Positions 1 to 8,839 of a DNA stretch of 51,638 nucleotides are shown one piece after another. The stretch covers positions 1 through 51,638 of the forward strand of contig AODO01000016.1 of NCBI GenBank assembly GCA_000341795.1, read 5' to 3'. The DNA is from Rhodococcus triatomae BKS 15-14 (lineage in GTDB: Bacteria > Actinomycetota > Actinomycetes > Mycobacteriales > Mycobacteriaceae). Made by a program: the position numbers and the translations under genes. The notes under the pieces are model-generated. The model was given only the letters and a program-made list of their open reading frames with translations. It did not search any database and was not told the origin of the DNA. Position 1 is the stretch's first letter; each line of letters begins with the position of its first letter.

Positions 1-47
1 CCAGCCGCATCGCCGGCCCCCCTGCGCAGGCGGCCACGCCCGGCGAG

Positions 48-740
48 GTGTCCGCAACGAGTGTTGCCGCGCCCGCCGCAGCAGCGTCGCCCGCGTCCGG
101 TGTCGCAGCGCCCGGTGCGGCGTCGCCGTCCGCGGCGAGCGCGCCCGCGGAGCCCCGAGAGGCCGCTGATGTCGAGGCGGGTGTGTCCGGAGTCGACGCC
201 GAGGCCGGAGGTGTGTCCGGCGACGACGCGCCGGACACGCCGGCCGGTTCCCCACGGTCTCGTCTCCGACGTGTCGCGGCGATCGTCGCCGCCGTCCTCA
301 TCGTGGTGCTCCTGGGCACGACCGGGTGGCTGCTCGTCGAGCAGAATGCCGCGGACGACCGGGACGCACAGCGAAATGCGTTCGTGCAGACCGCACGCCA
401 GACGGTGCTCAACCTGACGACGATCAAACCCGACACCGCCAAGGAGGACGTGGATCGCATCCTCGCGGGCGCCAGTGGCGAGTTCAAGGCGGAGTTCGAC
501 GGCCGCGAGGATCCGTTCGTCGGTGTCGTGCAGGAGGCCGGTGTCACCACGGTCGGCAAGATCATCGAGTCCGGACTCGAGAGCCAGGACGGGAACACCG
601 CCAAGGTGCTCGTCGCGGCGCGTGCCGATGTGAGCACCCCGGACGGTGCCCAGAACGGGCCGCGCGACTTCCGGATGCGGGTGACCGTGACGGACGACGG
701 TGGAACGATGACGGCGTCGAAGGTGGAGTTCGTGCCATGA
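48..740 (+). CDS. Mce-associated membrane protein (5' end uncertain)
   Basis: This looks like an Mce-associated membrane protein, a class encoded downstream of mce lipid-import operons. The N-terminal 70 residues are rich in Ala, Pro and Ser. One membrane segment follows at about residues 74-97, and then an outer domain of about 130 residues with the typical start NAADDRDAQRNAFVQTARQT. The reading frame is open back to the window edge with the same Ala/Pro composition, and the GTG at 48 has only a weak ribosome site, so the true start may lie upstream. The stop overlaps the next start (ATGA), which indicates translational coupling. The role is inferred from the family and is probably accessory to an Mce transporter encoded before this window. 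Confidence 0.7.
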   Translation: MSATSVAAPAAAASPASGVAAPGAASPSAASAPAEPREAADVEAGVSGVDAEAGGVSGDDAPDTPAGSPRSRLRRVAAIVAAVLIVVLLGTTGWLLVEQNAADDRDAQRNAFVQTARQTVLNLTTIKPDTAKEDVDRILAGASGEFKAEFDGREDPFVGVVQEAGVTTVGKIIESGLESQDGNTAKVLVAARADVSTPDGAQNGPRDFRMRVTVTDDGGTMTASKVEFVP

Positions 741-1306
741 GTGATGACATCAAGCCCGATGCCCCCGAGGCCGGGACAGACGTGGCGGTGAGTGCCGACG
801 CGGCTGCCACGAGCCCGAAGTCCGGTGCCCTCGGCAAGATATCGGTCGCTGTCGCGGCGGTGGTGATCATCGCGCTCGCGGTGCTCGTCGGAATCCTCGG
901 GAAGGGGTATCTCGACGACCGGGCATCCGAGCAGGCCCGGACCGACGCGGTCGCGGCGGCGAGCGAACAGGCCGCGGCGATGCTGTCGTACAACTACAAC
1001 GAGGTCGACCAGCAGCTCGCCGGGGCTGCGGACGGACTCACCGGCGACTTCCGCGACGAGTACACGAAGCTGGTCGAGCAGACCATCGCGCCCGGCGCGA
1101 AGGAGAAGAAGCTGACCGTGCAGGCCACCGTGCAGGCCGGGTCCGTCGTGTCCGCGGACGCCGACGACGCGGTCGTGCTGTTGTTCGTCAACCAGATCAC
1201 CACCAGCGCCGACGTCCCCGACGCGGCCACCACCGGCAGCCGGGTGCGGATGGAGATGCACAAGGAAGGCGACCGCTGGCTCACCGGACGGCTCACCCCG
1301 GTGTAG
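737..1306 (+). CDS. Mce-associated membrane protein
   Basis: This 189-residue protein starts at an ATG that overlaps the stop of the preceding gene by four bases. It has a charged cytoplasmic N-terminus, one membrane helix at about residues 32-55, and an external domain beginning RASEQARTDAVAAASEQAAA. That layout matches the paralogous gene just upstream, and both belong to the Mce-associated family found at the ends of actinobacterial mce operons. The pair probably forms an accessory complex at the cell envelope. The first 137 residues of the longer open frame are discarded because they lie inside the upstream gene and have shadow-frame composition. Transcription probably ends at the hairpin at 1328-1372. 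Confidence 0.75.
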   Translation: MSDDIKPDAPEAGTDVAVSADAAATSPKSGALGKISVAVAAVVIIALAVLVGILGKGYLDDRASEQARTDAVAAASEQAAAMLSYNYNEVDQQLAGAADGLTGDFRDEYTKLVEQTIAPGAKEKKLTVQATVQAGSVVSADADDAVVLLFVNQITTSADVPDAATTGSRVRMEMHKEGDRWLTGRLTPV

Positions 1307-1327
1307 CGAACCTCGCGCGATCGACCG

Positions 1328-1372
1328 ACGAGAGCGGGCCCTCGGAATTTCTCCGAGGGCCCGCTCTCGTTG
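1328..1372. terminator. Bidirectional hairpin terminator
   Basis: A perfect 19-bp inverted repeat (arms 1328-1346 and 1352-1370) encloses a 5-base loop, ATTTC. It sits between the convergent stops of the Mce-associated gene and otsA, so it can serve both. Only a short T stretch (TTGT) follows on the plus strand. Confidence 0.8.
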
Positions 1373-1390
1373 TCGGTGAACCGAATTCGA

Positions 1391-2869
1391 TCAGTCGGCG
1401 GGATCCGTCGACATCAGGGAGTGGCCGGCGACGGAGTCCCGTGACAGTGCAGTCAGGAACGCCTTCGCCCAGCGGTCGACGTCGTGTGCGAGCACCTGCC
1501 TCCGGAGGGCGCGCATGTGCCTGCGTCCGTCCTCGCGGTCCTGGGTCAGCGCCGCTTCCATCTTGTCCTTGACGTCCTCCAGGTCGTGCGGGTTGCACAG
1601 GTACGCCTGACGGAGTTCGGCGGCGGCGCCGGTGAATTCGCTGAGAACGAGCGCACCGCCGAGATCCTGGCGGCACGCGACGTACTCCTTGGCGACGAGG
1701 TTCATGCCGTCCCGTAGGGGCGTCACCAGCATGACGTCGGCGGCGACGAAGAAGGCGATCAGTTCGCTGCGCGGGATCGGGCGGTGAATGTAGTGCACCA
1801 CCGGACGCCCGACCTCGGCGTACTCGCCGTTGATGCGGCTGACCGTCATCTCGATCTCGCCGCGCATCTGCACATACGACTCGACACGCTCACGGCTCGG
1901 CGTCGCGAGCTGCACCATCACCGTCTCGGCCGGGTCGACACGATTCTCGGCGATCAGTTCGTGCAGCGCGTCGAGCCGGACGTCGATGCCCTTCGTGTAG
2001 TCGAGGCGATCGACGCCGAGCAGGATCTTCCTGGGGTTGCCGAGTTCCTTGCGAATCTGTCGGGCACGGTCCCGGATCGTCTTCTGGCGGGCCGCCGCGT
2101 CGAGTTCGCCCGACGCGATCGAGATCGGGAACGCGCCGACTCGGACGGTGCGGAACCCGACCTGCACGACACCGAGCTTCGACCGGACACCGACGTTGCC
2201 GCGGGAGGTCTGGTGGCCGAGCAGGCGGCGGGCGAGGAACAGGAAGTTCTCCGCGCCACCGGGGAGGTGGAACCCGATGAGGTCCGCGCCGAGCAGACCC
2301 TCGACGATCTCCGTCCGCCACGGCATCTGCATGAACAGCTCGACCGGCGGGAACGGGATGTGCAGGAAGAACCCGATGGTGAGGTCGGGGCGCAGCATCC
2401 GCAGCATCTTGGGTACCAGCTGGAGCTGATAGTCCTGGATCCAGACGGTCGCGCCCTCCGCCGCGCTCTCCGCTGTCGCCTCCGCGAACCTGCGGTTGAC
2501 CTCGACGTAGGCGTTCCACCATTCACGCCGGTACTCGGGGCGGACGATGACGTCGTGGTACAGCGGCCACAGGGTGGCGTTGGAGAAACCCTCGTAATAG
2601 TCCGCGACGTCCTTCGCGCTGAGCGTCACCGGATGCATCTCGATGCCGTCGAGCTCGATCGGATCGAGGTCGGTGTCCGGTACACCGGGCCAGCCCACCC
2701 ATGCTCCGCTGTTGCCGCGGAGGATGGGTTCGAGTGCGGTGACCAATCCGCCCGGGCTGCGCTTCCAGCGGGTGCTCCCGTCCGGCAGCTTCTCCAGATC
2801 GACGGGCAGCCTGTTGGCGACGACGACGAATTCCGAAGCAGCTGAGCCCACTGTGGTCCTGTTCTCCAA
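1391..2869 (-). CDS. otsA: Trehalose-6-phosphate synthase OtsA (GT20)
   Basis: OtsA transfers glucose from a nucleotide sugar to glucose-6-phosphate, the first step of the OtsA-OtsB trehalose pathway in the cytoplasm. Trehalose is used for stress protection and for mycolate glycolipids in this group. The 492-residue length is normal. The N-terminal ANRLPVDL and SPGGLVTAL motifs bind glucose-6-phosphate. [11 protein letters not shown] is the actinobacterial form of the HDYHL motif. [10 protein letters not shown] (about residue 290) and [12 protein letters not shown] (about residue 386) form the donor site. It is followed on the same strand by no otsB within the window. The small ORF at 2903-3091 lies just upstream on the same strand, 33 bases away, so the two are probably co-transcribed. 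Confidence 0.95.
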   Translation of the reverse strand: MENRTTVGSAASEFVVVANRLPVDLEKLPDGSTRWKRSPGGLVTALEPILRGNSGAWVGWPGVPDTDLDPIELDGIEMHPVTLSAKDVADYYEGFSNATLWPLYHDVIVRPEYRREWWNAYVEVNRRFAEATAESAAEGATVWIQDYQLQLVPKMLRMLRPDLTIGFFLHIPFPPVELFMQMPWRTEIVEGLLGADLIGFHLPGGAENFLFLARRLLGHQTSRGNVGVRSKLGVVQVGFRTVRVGAFPISIASGELDAAARQKTIRDRARQIRKELGNPRKILLGVDRLDYTKGIDVRLDALHELIAENRVDPAETVMVQLATPSRERVESYVQMRGEIEMTVSRINGEYAEVGRPVVHYIHRPIPRSELIAFFVAADVMLVTPLRDGMNLVAKEYVACRQDLGGALVLSEFTGAAAELRQAYLCNPHDLEDVKDKMEAALTQDREDGRRHMRALRRQVLAHDVDRWAKAFLTALSRDSVAGHSLMSTDPAD

Positions 2870-2902
2870 GGCCGGCTTGCCGTGGCCGGCAGACGCGGCG
2901 AA

Positions 2903-3091
2903 CTAGTCGTTCTTGCCCGACGGGCCGATACCGAGCATAGACAGCAACATGCGGCATTCGTCGGCATCGGCCGCATAAGCCGCGACGACACGCTGCGCCT
3001 GTCGCGCGGTTTCGTCGGTCACCGGTTCGAGGTCCTCGTCCGGGATGTCGTTGTCGGTGGCGTTGTCGGTGGCGGTTTTGGTGGTGGCCAT
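2903..3091 (-). CDS. Small conserved protein upstream of otsA
   Basis: This 62-residue acidic protein of unknown function lies 33 bases before otsA on the same strand. I chose the ATG at 3091 because the open frame upstream of it is not protein-like. The N-terminus is Asp/Thr-rich and looks disordered. The C-terminal half (ARQAQRVVAAYAADADECRMLLSMLGIGP) looks like a short helical pair and is the likely conserved part. Mycobacteria also carry a tiny ORF next to otsA, so the pairing seems to be old. There is no signal peptide or membrane segment. A role linked to trehalose synthesis is inferred from position only. Confidence 0.6.
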   Translation of the reverse strand: MATTKTATDNATDNDIPDEDLEPVTDETARQAQRVVAAYAADADECRMLLSMLGIGPSGKND

Positions 3092-3229
3092 GGTGCCGGT
3101 TCCTTCGAGGCAGTGCGGCATACCGGAAAGCAGCCGCGCGATGTATGCCCGCGACTCTAGGAGAACGGGACTGCCCGGCGCCAGTTTCGCCTGGTTTAGG
3201 GTGCAGTGGATCACCAGGACAGGAGACCG

Positions 3230-4996
3230 ATGTCCCACGCGCCGCGTACGGGCGACAACTCACCTCGGCGTCCGGGCGGTGGCGGAGTGCTCCGTCGTAC
3301 CGTTCGGCGGCACCGGGGGAGGCTCGCCGTCGGCACCGCACTGTTGTGCGTGCACCAACTCGCCGAGACCGCCGTACCGATCGCGATCGGCGTGATCGTC
3401 GCGCAGGCGATCGAACCGGGCAGCGTGACCGCGCTGATCTGGTCGATCGCGGCGCTCGCCGCGCTGTTCGCCGTACTGACCGCGGCCTGGCGCATCGGCG
3501 CCCGGCTGATCGTGCGCGCGATGCAGGACGAGGCCCACCGGCTGCGGGTGGAGGTCGCGCGTCGAATCCTCGACCCGCGCGGCGTGCGCACCGATCTGCG
3601 GTCCGGGGAACTGCTGACCGTGGCGACGTCGGACGCGGAACGCGAGGCGTGGATCCTCGACGTGATCCCCCGGGTGGTCGCCGCACTCACCGCGGCCATC
3701 GCGTCGGCCGTCGCACTTCTGCTGGTCGACGTCACTCTCGGGTTGGCCGTGCTGATCGGCACCCCCGTGATCCTCGGGGCGATGCAGCTGGCCGCGCCGC
3801 TCATCACGCGCCGGGTCACCGACCAGCAGGCCGCAGTCGCCCGCGTCTCCGCGATGGCCACCGACGTCGTTGCGGGTCTGCGCCCACTGCGTGGCCTCGG
3901 CGCCGAGCAGGTCGCCACCGGCCGCTACCGCGCCGTGAGCGAGGACGCGCTGGCCGCGACGCTGCGGGCGGCACGGTCCCGCGGCATCTTCCTCGGTGTG
4001 TCGGTCACCGTCAGCGCGTTGCTGGCGGTGGGCGTGGCCGGCCTGGCGGGTTGGTTCGCGCTGTCCGGCCGGATCGGCGTGGGCGAGCTCATCACCGTCG
4101 TCGGACTGTCGCAGTTCATCATCGAACCGCTCGGAATGCTGTCCCGGACCCCGGGCGACCTCGCGTCCGCCCGGGCCTCCGCGGACCGGCTCGCGCTCGT
4201 TCTCGACGCCGAGCCGATGGTGCCCGAGGGCACCCGCGACGTCCCCGACGGCGGCGGCCTCGCGCTTCGGGACGTGCATTTCCGGTCCCTGGACGGGCTG
4301 ACGGTGACCGCGGAGCCCGGTGCACTCGTCGGTGTGCTGGCGCGCAGGCCCCAGGACGGGGAGGCGCTGGCCCTGCTGCTGTCCGGGCACGTCCCGCCGG
4401 ACGAGTACCGCGGTGCCGTCGAGGTCGCCGGTGTGGCCCTCGCCGACCTCGAACACACCGGTGCCCGTCGCACGCTGCTCGCCGAACCCCACCACACCGA
4501 CCTGTTCGCGGGGACCGTGGAATCGAACATCCGGACCGACGGTGACGCAGGCGCCCGCGCCACCGGAGATGTCGCCGACGACCTGCGGGAGCCACTGGTC
4601 GCGTCGGCCGCCTCGGAGGTCGTCGATTCCCATCCCCAGGGCACGGGGCTGGTGGTCAGCGACCGCGGCGCGAATCTGTCGGGGGGACAGCGGCAGCGGG
4701 TGGCGCTCGCCCGCGCCCTCGCCCGGCGGGCGCCGATCCTGGTCCTGCACGACCCGACGACCGCAGTCGACGCCGTCACCGAGCAGGCGATCGCGGAGGG
4801 CATCGCGGACTTGCGCCACGGCGAACGACCGGGTGACCGGCGCCGGCACACCACCCTCCTGATCACGAGCAGCCCCGCGTTGCTCGCGGTCGCGGACCGG
4901 GTCGTGGTGATCGGCGACGGACGGGTGGTCGCCGAAGGCTCGCATGCCGAACTCGCCGCCGCCGACGACGACTACCGACTGGGGGTGCTCCGATGA
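3230..4996 (+). CDS. ABC exporter half-transporter with degenerate nucleotide site
   Basis: This is a 588-residue half-size ABC exporter with an N-terminal transmembrane domain (about 30-310) and a C-terminal ATPase domain. I chose the ATG at 3230 because AGGAG precedes it at 3221-3225. The ATPase is visibly degenerate. The Walker A loop reads GVLARRPQDGEALAL with no GKS/T lysine, Walker B reads LVLHDPTT in place of LDEPT, and the H-loop histidine is replaced (LLITSSPALL). The signature motif LSGGQRQR is intact. It overlaps the next half-transporter by an ATGA, and that partner has the opposite pattern, so the two form a heterodimer with one working site. The substrate is unknown. Siderophore export is possible because the rhb genes follow, but this is inference. 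Confidence 0.85.
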   Translation: MSHAPRTGDNSPRRPGGGGVLRRTVRRHRGRLAVGTALLCVHQLAETAVPIAIGVIVAQAIEPGSVTALIWSIAALAALFAVLTAAWRIGARLIVRAMQDEAHRLRVEVARRILDPRGVRTDLRSGELLTVATSDAEREAWILDVIPRVVAALTAAIASAVALLLVDVTLGLAVLIGTPVILGAMQLAAPLITRRVTDQQAAVARVSAMATDVVAGLRPLRGLGAEQVATGRYRAVSEDALAATLRAARSRGIFLGVSVTVSALLAVGVAGLAGWFALSGRIGVGELITVVGLSQFIIEPLGMLSRTPGDLASARASADRLALVLDAEPMVPEGTRDVPDGGGLALRDVHFRSLDGLTVTAEPGALVGVLARRPQDGEALALLLSGHVPPDEYRGAVEVAGVALADLEHTGARRTLLAEPHHTDLFAGTVESNIRTDGDAGARATGDVADDLREPLVASAASEVVDSHPQGTGLVVSDRGANLSGGQRQRVALARALARRAPILVLHDPTTAVDAVTEQAIAEGIADLRHGERPGDRRRHTTLLITSSPALLAVADRVVVIGDGRVVAEGSHAELAAADDDYRLGVLR

Positions 4997-6777
4997 CCGC
5001 GCCCGGCACACTCGACGAGGACGTTCAGACCGGCGATGCGACGTCGCGGCTGCCGATCGCCTCGGCCCGCGCCTGCTGGACCTGGCTGGGCCGCGAGATC
5101 CGCCGTCGCCGCGGTCTCGCCGCGACGACGCTGCTGGTGGCGGCGGGCGGCGCCGGTGTCTCGCTCGTACCGATCTACGTGTTCGGCGTTCTCGTCGACC
5201 GGGTCCAGGAGGGCGCCCCGACGTCCACCATCGTCGGCGTCGTCGCCGTCATCGCGGCGGCCGCCGTGCTCGCCGGGATTCTCGCGGGCTGGGCGTCGGT
5301 CCTCATCTCCCGGCTCGCCGAGACCATGCTCGCCCGGCTGCGGGAATCCACGGTCTCGCGGGCACTGTCGCTGCCGACGGCGACCGTCGAACGGGTCGGT
5401 AAGGGAGATCTGCTGTCCCGCGTCGGGGACGACGTCGCGGTGATCGGCAAGGCCGTCGCCGACGTCGTCCCCAACCTGGTGTCGGCGGTACTGCTGGTCG
5501 CGCTGAGCGTCGCGGCGATGTTCGGGATCGACTGGCGCCTCGGGCTCGCCGGTGCCGTCGCACTGCCGATGTACGGACTCGCGCTGCGCTGGTACCTACC
5601 GCGGTCGGCGCCGGTGTTCGCGGCCGAGCGGGTCGCGATGGGGGAGCGCTCGCAGGCTCTCATCGCCAGCATGACCGGCGTGCGGACCGTGCGCGCCTAC
5701 GGACTCGAAGGCCCGCACCTCGACGGCATAGACCGGGCGTCGGGCCGAGCCCGTGACCTCGGAGTCGGGGTGTTCACCCTGTTCACCCGGTTCGCGGGCC
5801 GCGGGAACCGGGCCGAATTCGTCGGCCTGTCGAGCATTCTCGTGGTGGGGTTCCTGCTGGTGAACGCGGACGCGGTCTCGGTCGGTCAGGCGACCACCGC
5901 GGCGCTGCTGTTCCACCGGCTGTTCAACCCCATCGGCATGTTGATGTTCACGTTCAACGAGGTTCAGTCGGCCGGCGCCAGCCTGGCCCGGCTCGTCGGT
6001 GTGGTCGCGATGCCGGCTGCCGGGTCCGCCGCGACCGGGGCCGAGCCTGCGGCCGCCGAGTTGCGCCTGACCGGGGTCCGGCACCGGTACGACTCCTCGC
6101 GGGAGGCGCTGCGCGGCGTGGATCTGCGGGTCGCCCCGGGGGAGCGGGTCGCGCTCGTCGGGTCGACGGGTGCGGGTAAGTCGACGGTCGCGTCGATCGC
6201 GGCCGGTTCACTCGTCCCCACTGCCGGTGAGGTCACCATCGGCGGGGTTCCGCTGACCGACCTCGGTGACCGGCTGCGATCGCAGGTCGTGGTGATCAGC
6301 CAGGAGGTGCACGTCTTCGCCGGCCCGCTCGTCGACGATCTGCGCCTCGCGCGGCCGGACGCGACCGACGCCGAGGTGGAATCCGCGCTCGACACGGTCG
6401 GCGCGCTCGGTTGGGTGCGGGCGCTGGACGACGGGCCGCGGACGGAGGTCGGTGAGGGAGGCCACCAGCTGACCGCAGCACAGGCACAGCAGTTGGCGCT
6501 GGCGCGGATGGTGCTCGCGGACCCGCCGGTGGTGGTGCTCGACGAGGCGACGGCCGAGGCCGGAAGCGCCGGAGCCCGCGACCTGGAGGCGGCGGCCGAC
6601 GCCGCCACCCGGGGCCGGACCACTCTCGTGGTGGCGCACCGGCTCACCCAGGCCGCGGCCGCCGACCGGGTGCTGGTGCTCGAACACGGCGAGGTGGTCG
6701 AACAGGGCAGCCACGACGAGCTGGTCCGCGCGGGCGGACGCTACGCCCGGCTGTGGAGGGCGTGGTCCGGGAACTGA
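4993..6777 (+). CDS. ABC exporter half-transporter, catalytic partner
   Basis: This 594-residue half-transporter is coupled to the preceding gene by a four-base overlap. It has an N-terminal membrane domain of about 320 residues and a C-terminal ATPase domain. Walker A (LVGSTGAGKST), Walker B (VVVLDEATAE) and the H-loop (VVAHRLTQ) are all canonical. The signature motif is degraded to LTAAQAQQ. Its Walker site therefore pairs with the intact LSGGQ of the partner, and the second composite site is dead. This matches known heterodimeric exporters with one degenerate site. Its stop codon lies in the loop of the hairpin at 6763-6792. The substrate is not evident from sequence. Confidence 0.87.
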   Translation: MTAPGTLDEDVQTGDATSRLPIASARACWTWLGREIRRRRGLAATTLLVAAGGAGVSLVPIYVFGVLVDRVQEGAPTSTIVGVVAVIAAAAVLAGILAGWASVLISRLAETMLARLRESTVSRALSLPTATVERVGKGDLLSRVGDDVAVIGKAVADVVPNLVSAVLLVALSVAAMFGIDWRLGLAGAVALPMYGLALRWYLPRSAPVFAAERVAMGERSQALIASMTGVRTVRAYGLEGPHLDGIDRASGRARDLGVGVFTLFTRFAGRGNRAEFVGLSSILVVGFLLVNADAVSVGQATTAALLFHRLFNPIGMLMFTFNEVQSAGASLARLVGVVAMPAAGSAATGAEPAAAELRLTGVRHRYDSSREALRGVDLRVAPGERVALVGSTGAGKSTVASIAAGSLVPTAGEVTIGGVPLTDLGDRLRSQVVVISQEVHVFAGPLVDDLRLARPDATDAEVESALDTVGALGWVRALDDGPRTEVGEGGHQLTAAQAQQLALARMVLADPPVVVLDEATAEAGSAGARDLEAAADAATRGRTTLVVAHRLTQAAAADRVLVLEHGEVVEQGSHDELVRAGGRYARLWRAWSGN

Positions 6778-6792
6778 GCAGTCCCCGGACCA
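6763..6792. terminator. Hairpin between convergent genes
   Basis: A perfect 9-bp inverted repeat (TGGTCCGGG at 6763-6771 and CCCGGACCA at 6784-6792) has a 12-base loop that contains the stop codon of the ABC gene. It sits between the convergent ABC and phosphatase genes and may end transcription from both. There is no T-tract. Confidence 0.5.
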
Positions 6793-6804
6793 GCCCGACC
6801 CGGG

Positions 6805-7701
6805 TCACTGCAGGAGCTTGACCCGCAGCGCGTCGACGGTGGCCTGATCCACGCCCAGCCCGTCGCGGACGTAGGCGTCCATGCTTCCGTACAGGCGTTC
6901 GGCCTGGGAGAACGCGGCGTTCAGCCACGACAGGTCGACGGCGTCGTCGCGGCCGAGGTAGGCGTTCGACGCCATGAAGTCGGCGCTCACCACGTCGCGC
7001 GGGACCCCGAGGAGTGTCAGCAGGATCGCGGTGCCCCAGCCGGTGCGGTCCTTGCCCGCGCTGCAGTGGTAGACGGTGGCGCCGTCCGGGTTGGTGGCGA
7101 CGGCCCGCAGCAGGTCACCGAACGCGACGTCGGAGCCTCGGAAGTTGACCATGAAGGGGTAGCCGATGGTCTGACCGATGTCGGAGGTTCCGGTGACGGC
7201 GCCGTCGATCAGCGCGCGGCCGAGGGTGATCGGCACGAACTCGTGGAACGCGAGTCCGTGCTCGATGCCGACCACGTCGGCGACCTGGTACCGGACGCCG
7301 TCGGGAAGCCGGTCCGGGGCCTCGCTGCGCTCCGACACGTTCCGCAGGTCGACGTCGAGGGTCACGTCCGCGTCCGTCAGCTTCGCGAGGTCCGCGTCGG
7401 TGAGGGTGCTGAGCTTGTTGGATCGAAAGACCATACCGCTGCGGACGGTGCGGCCGTCGACGGTGGTGTAGCCACCGATGTCGCGGAAGTTCCGGGCCCC
7501 GTCGAGCCGGATGGCGGCCGAGGACGGCGGTGGAATCTCGGGCAGGGTGGGCTGCTCGACCGACCCGAAACCGCTCGACGCGGACGTGATGTCGCTGGAG
7601 TCGGCGAGGGCGGTGCCGGGTCCGAAGAGGCCTGCCGCGACCGTGCCGGCGGCGACCAGTCCGAGGACACGGACCGAGGCGGTGCGCGCGTGGTTCGTCA
7701 C
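6805..7701 (-). CDS. Exported tyrosine phosphatase (MptpB-like)
   Basis: This 298-residue protein has an N-terminal signal peptide (about residues 1-34, ending near ALADSS) and a DUF-type tyrosine/lipid phosphatase domain. The P-loop is HCSAGKDRTGWG, which matches the CX5R catalytic motif and the AGKDRTG form of the M. tuberculosis PtpB family. RLDGARNFRDIGGY is the conserved family start. PtpB-like enzymes remove phosphate from phosphotyrosine and phosphoinositides, and the mycobacterial one is secreted into the host cell. I chose the GTG at 7701 so that the signal peptide starts with a short basic region (VTNHARTASVR). It is convergent with the ABC pair and upstream of the formyltransferase on the same strand. 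A link to the siderophore genes is not evident. Confidence 0.85.
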   Translation of the reverse strand: MTNHARTASVRVLGLVAAGTVAAGLFGPGTALADSSDITSASSGFGSVEQPTLPEIPPPSSAAIRLDGARNFRDIGGYTTVDGRTVRSGMVFRSNKLSTLTDADLAKLTDADVTLDVDLRNVSERSEAPDRLPDGVRYQVADVVGIEHGLAFHEFVPITLGRALIDGAVTGTSDIGQTIGYPFMVNFRGSDVAFGDLLRAVATNPDGATVYHCSAGKDRTGWGTAILLTLLGVPRDVVSADFMASNAYLGRDDAVDLSWLNAAFSQAERLYGSMDAYVRDGLGVDQATVDALRVKLLQ

Positions 7702-7776
7702 GGCAGGAAAGGTACCGTCCGGTACGCCGCGGCGTACCGGTTCCGCGCACACTGCCACGTCGTGTTCACCGCGCGG

Positions 7777-8715
7777 TCAGGTTCCCAGGTACCCGCCACC
7801 GTGCGGGAAGAACTCGCGGCCGGTCATCTCGGTGCCGTCGTCGAGCCGGATCCGCTCGACGGACAGTCCGCGGTTGCGGCCGGTCCAGGCGTCGGGGCCG
7901 GCGACGATGACCATACCGTCGCCCTCGTGGATGAACACCCGGCCCGGTGTGCCGCCGTAGCAGCCCGTCGACACCGACGACTCGAGCACCCGGATGCGCT
8001 GTCCCTTGAAGGTGGTGAACGCGTTCGGATACGGGTCGGACTGGGCTCGCACGAATCGCTCGAGCACCTCCGCGGGCCAGGTCCAGTCGATGCGGCTGTC
8101 CTCGATCGATCGCTTGTGGAAGAAGGTGGCCTGCGAACGGTCCTGCGGTGTCCAGTCGGTGCGACCCGACTCGATCAGGTCCAGTGCGTCGACGGCGATC
8201 GGCCCGATCATGTCGACGGTCCGGTGGAACAGGTCCGTGACCGTGTCCTTCGGACCAACCGGTGTTGCGCGCTGCAACACGATGGCACCGGCGTCGAGTT
8301 CCTCGTCCATCAGGTGCGCGGTCAGACCGACCTCGGATTCACCGTTGATCAGTGCCCAGATCAGTGGGGAGAAGCCGGTGTACTTCGGCAGCAGCGAGTC
8401 GTGGATGTTCAGCGTGCCGTACCGAGGGCGGTCGAACACCTCCTTCGGCAGCCAGGTGCGCCAGTTGTTCGCGACGATGATGTCCGGGTCGGCATCGGCG
8501 AGGGCGGCCTGGAACTCCGCGTCGGGTGTGTTCGCGACGTGCACCGGCACGCCGTGTTCGGCGGCGAGGTCGGCGACGGAGTCGGCCCACATCTTCTCGT
8601 AGGCGTGCTCGCTGCGCGGATGGGTCACCGCAAGGACCACCTCGTGCTTCGATGCGAGCAACGCCTGCAGGGTACGGTGACCCCACGTCTGATATCCGAG
8701 CGTCGCGACTCTCAC
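7777..8715 (-). CDS. rhbA: N-hydroxyornithine formyltransferase (siderophore tailoring)
   Basis: This 312-residue protein has the methionyl-tRNA formyltransferase fold. It probably formylates the side chain of N5-hydroxyornithine using 10-formyl-tetrahydrofolate, giving the first building block of the adjacent NRPS. The catalytic signature is clear: NIHDSLLPKYTGFSPLIWAL (Asn and His) and LMDEELDAG (Asp). A C-terminal domain follows. I chose the GTG at 8715 because AGGAGG lies five bases upstream (8721-8726); the longer frame adds a low-complexity stretch. It is divergent from the hydrolase and NRPS. The first NRPS code, DINYWGGIGK, matches formyl-hydroxyornithine, which supports this role. 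The rhb letter is inferred from gene order in the R. equi rhbABCDE locus. Confidence 0.85.
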   Translation of the reverse strand: MRVATLGYQTWGHRTLQALLASKHEVVLAVTHPRSEHAYEKMWADSVADLAAEHGVPVHVANTPDAEFQAALADADPDIIVANNWRTWLPKEVFDRPRYGTLNIHDSLLPKYTGFSPLIWALINGESEVGLTAHLMDEELDAGAIVLQRATPVGPKDTVTDLFHRTVDMIGPIAVDALDLIESGRTDWTPQDRSQATFFHKRSIEDSRIDWTWPAEVLERFVRAQSDPYPNAFTTFKGQRIRVLESSVSTGCYGGTPGRVFIHEGDGMVIVAGPDAWTGRNRGLSVERIRLDDGTEMTGREFFPHGGGYLGT

Positions 8716-8839
8716 GGTGTCCTCCTGAAGGATTCTCTGGGCACGGGCGGGGCGCCTCGGCGCCACCACGGGGTGGACGGTGGGCCAGCGTAGGCCAGCC
8801 GGGTGTCGGGCGGGTCGACGTCCGCACGAAAGGTTCTCC

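Noticed and set aside
3190-3210. TTTAGGGTGCAGTGGAT before the ABC genes as a possible iron box
   Set aside because: Only the first half resembles the consensus and the right half is missing.
8751-8764. GGCGCC-TC-GGCGCC hairpin upstream of the formyltransferase, similar to hairpin 1 of the palindromic element
   Set aside because: The central stem and third hairpin are absent and short GC palindromes are common here, so it is not called a copy.
8773-8800. Weak iron-box-like sequence (GTAGGCCAGCC) between the divergent formyltransferase and hydrolase genes
   Set aside because: Only about 10 of 19 positions match the IdeR consensus, which is not enough to call a site even though the position is plausible.
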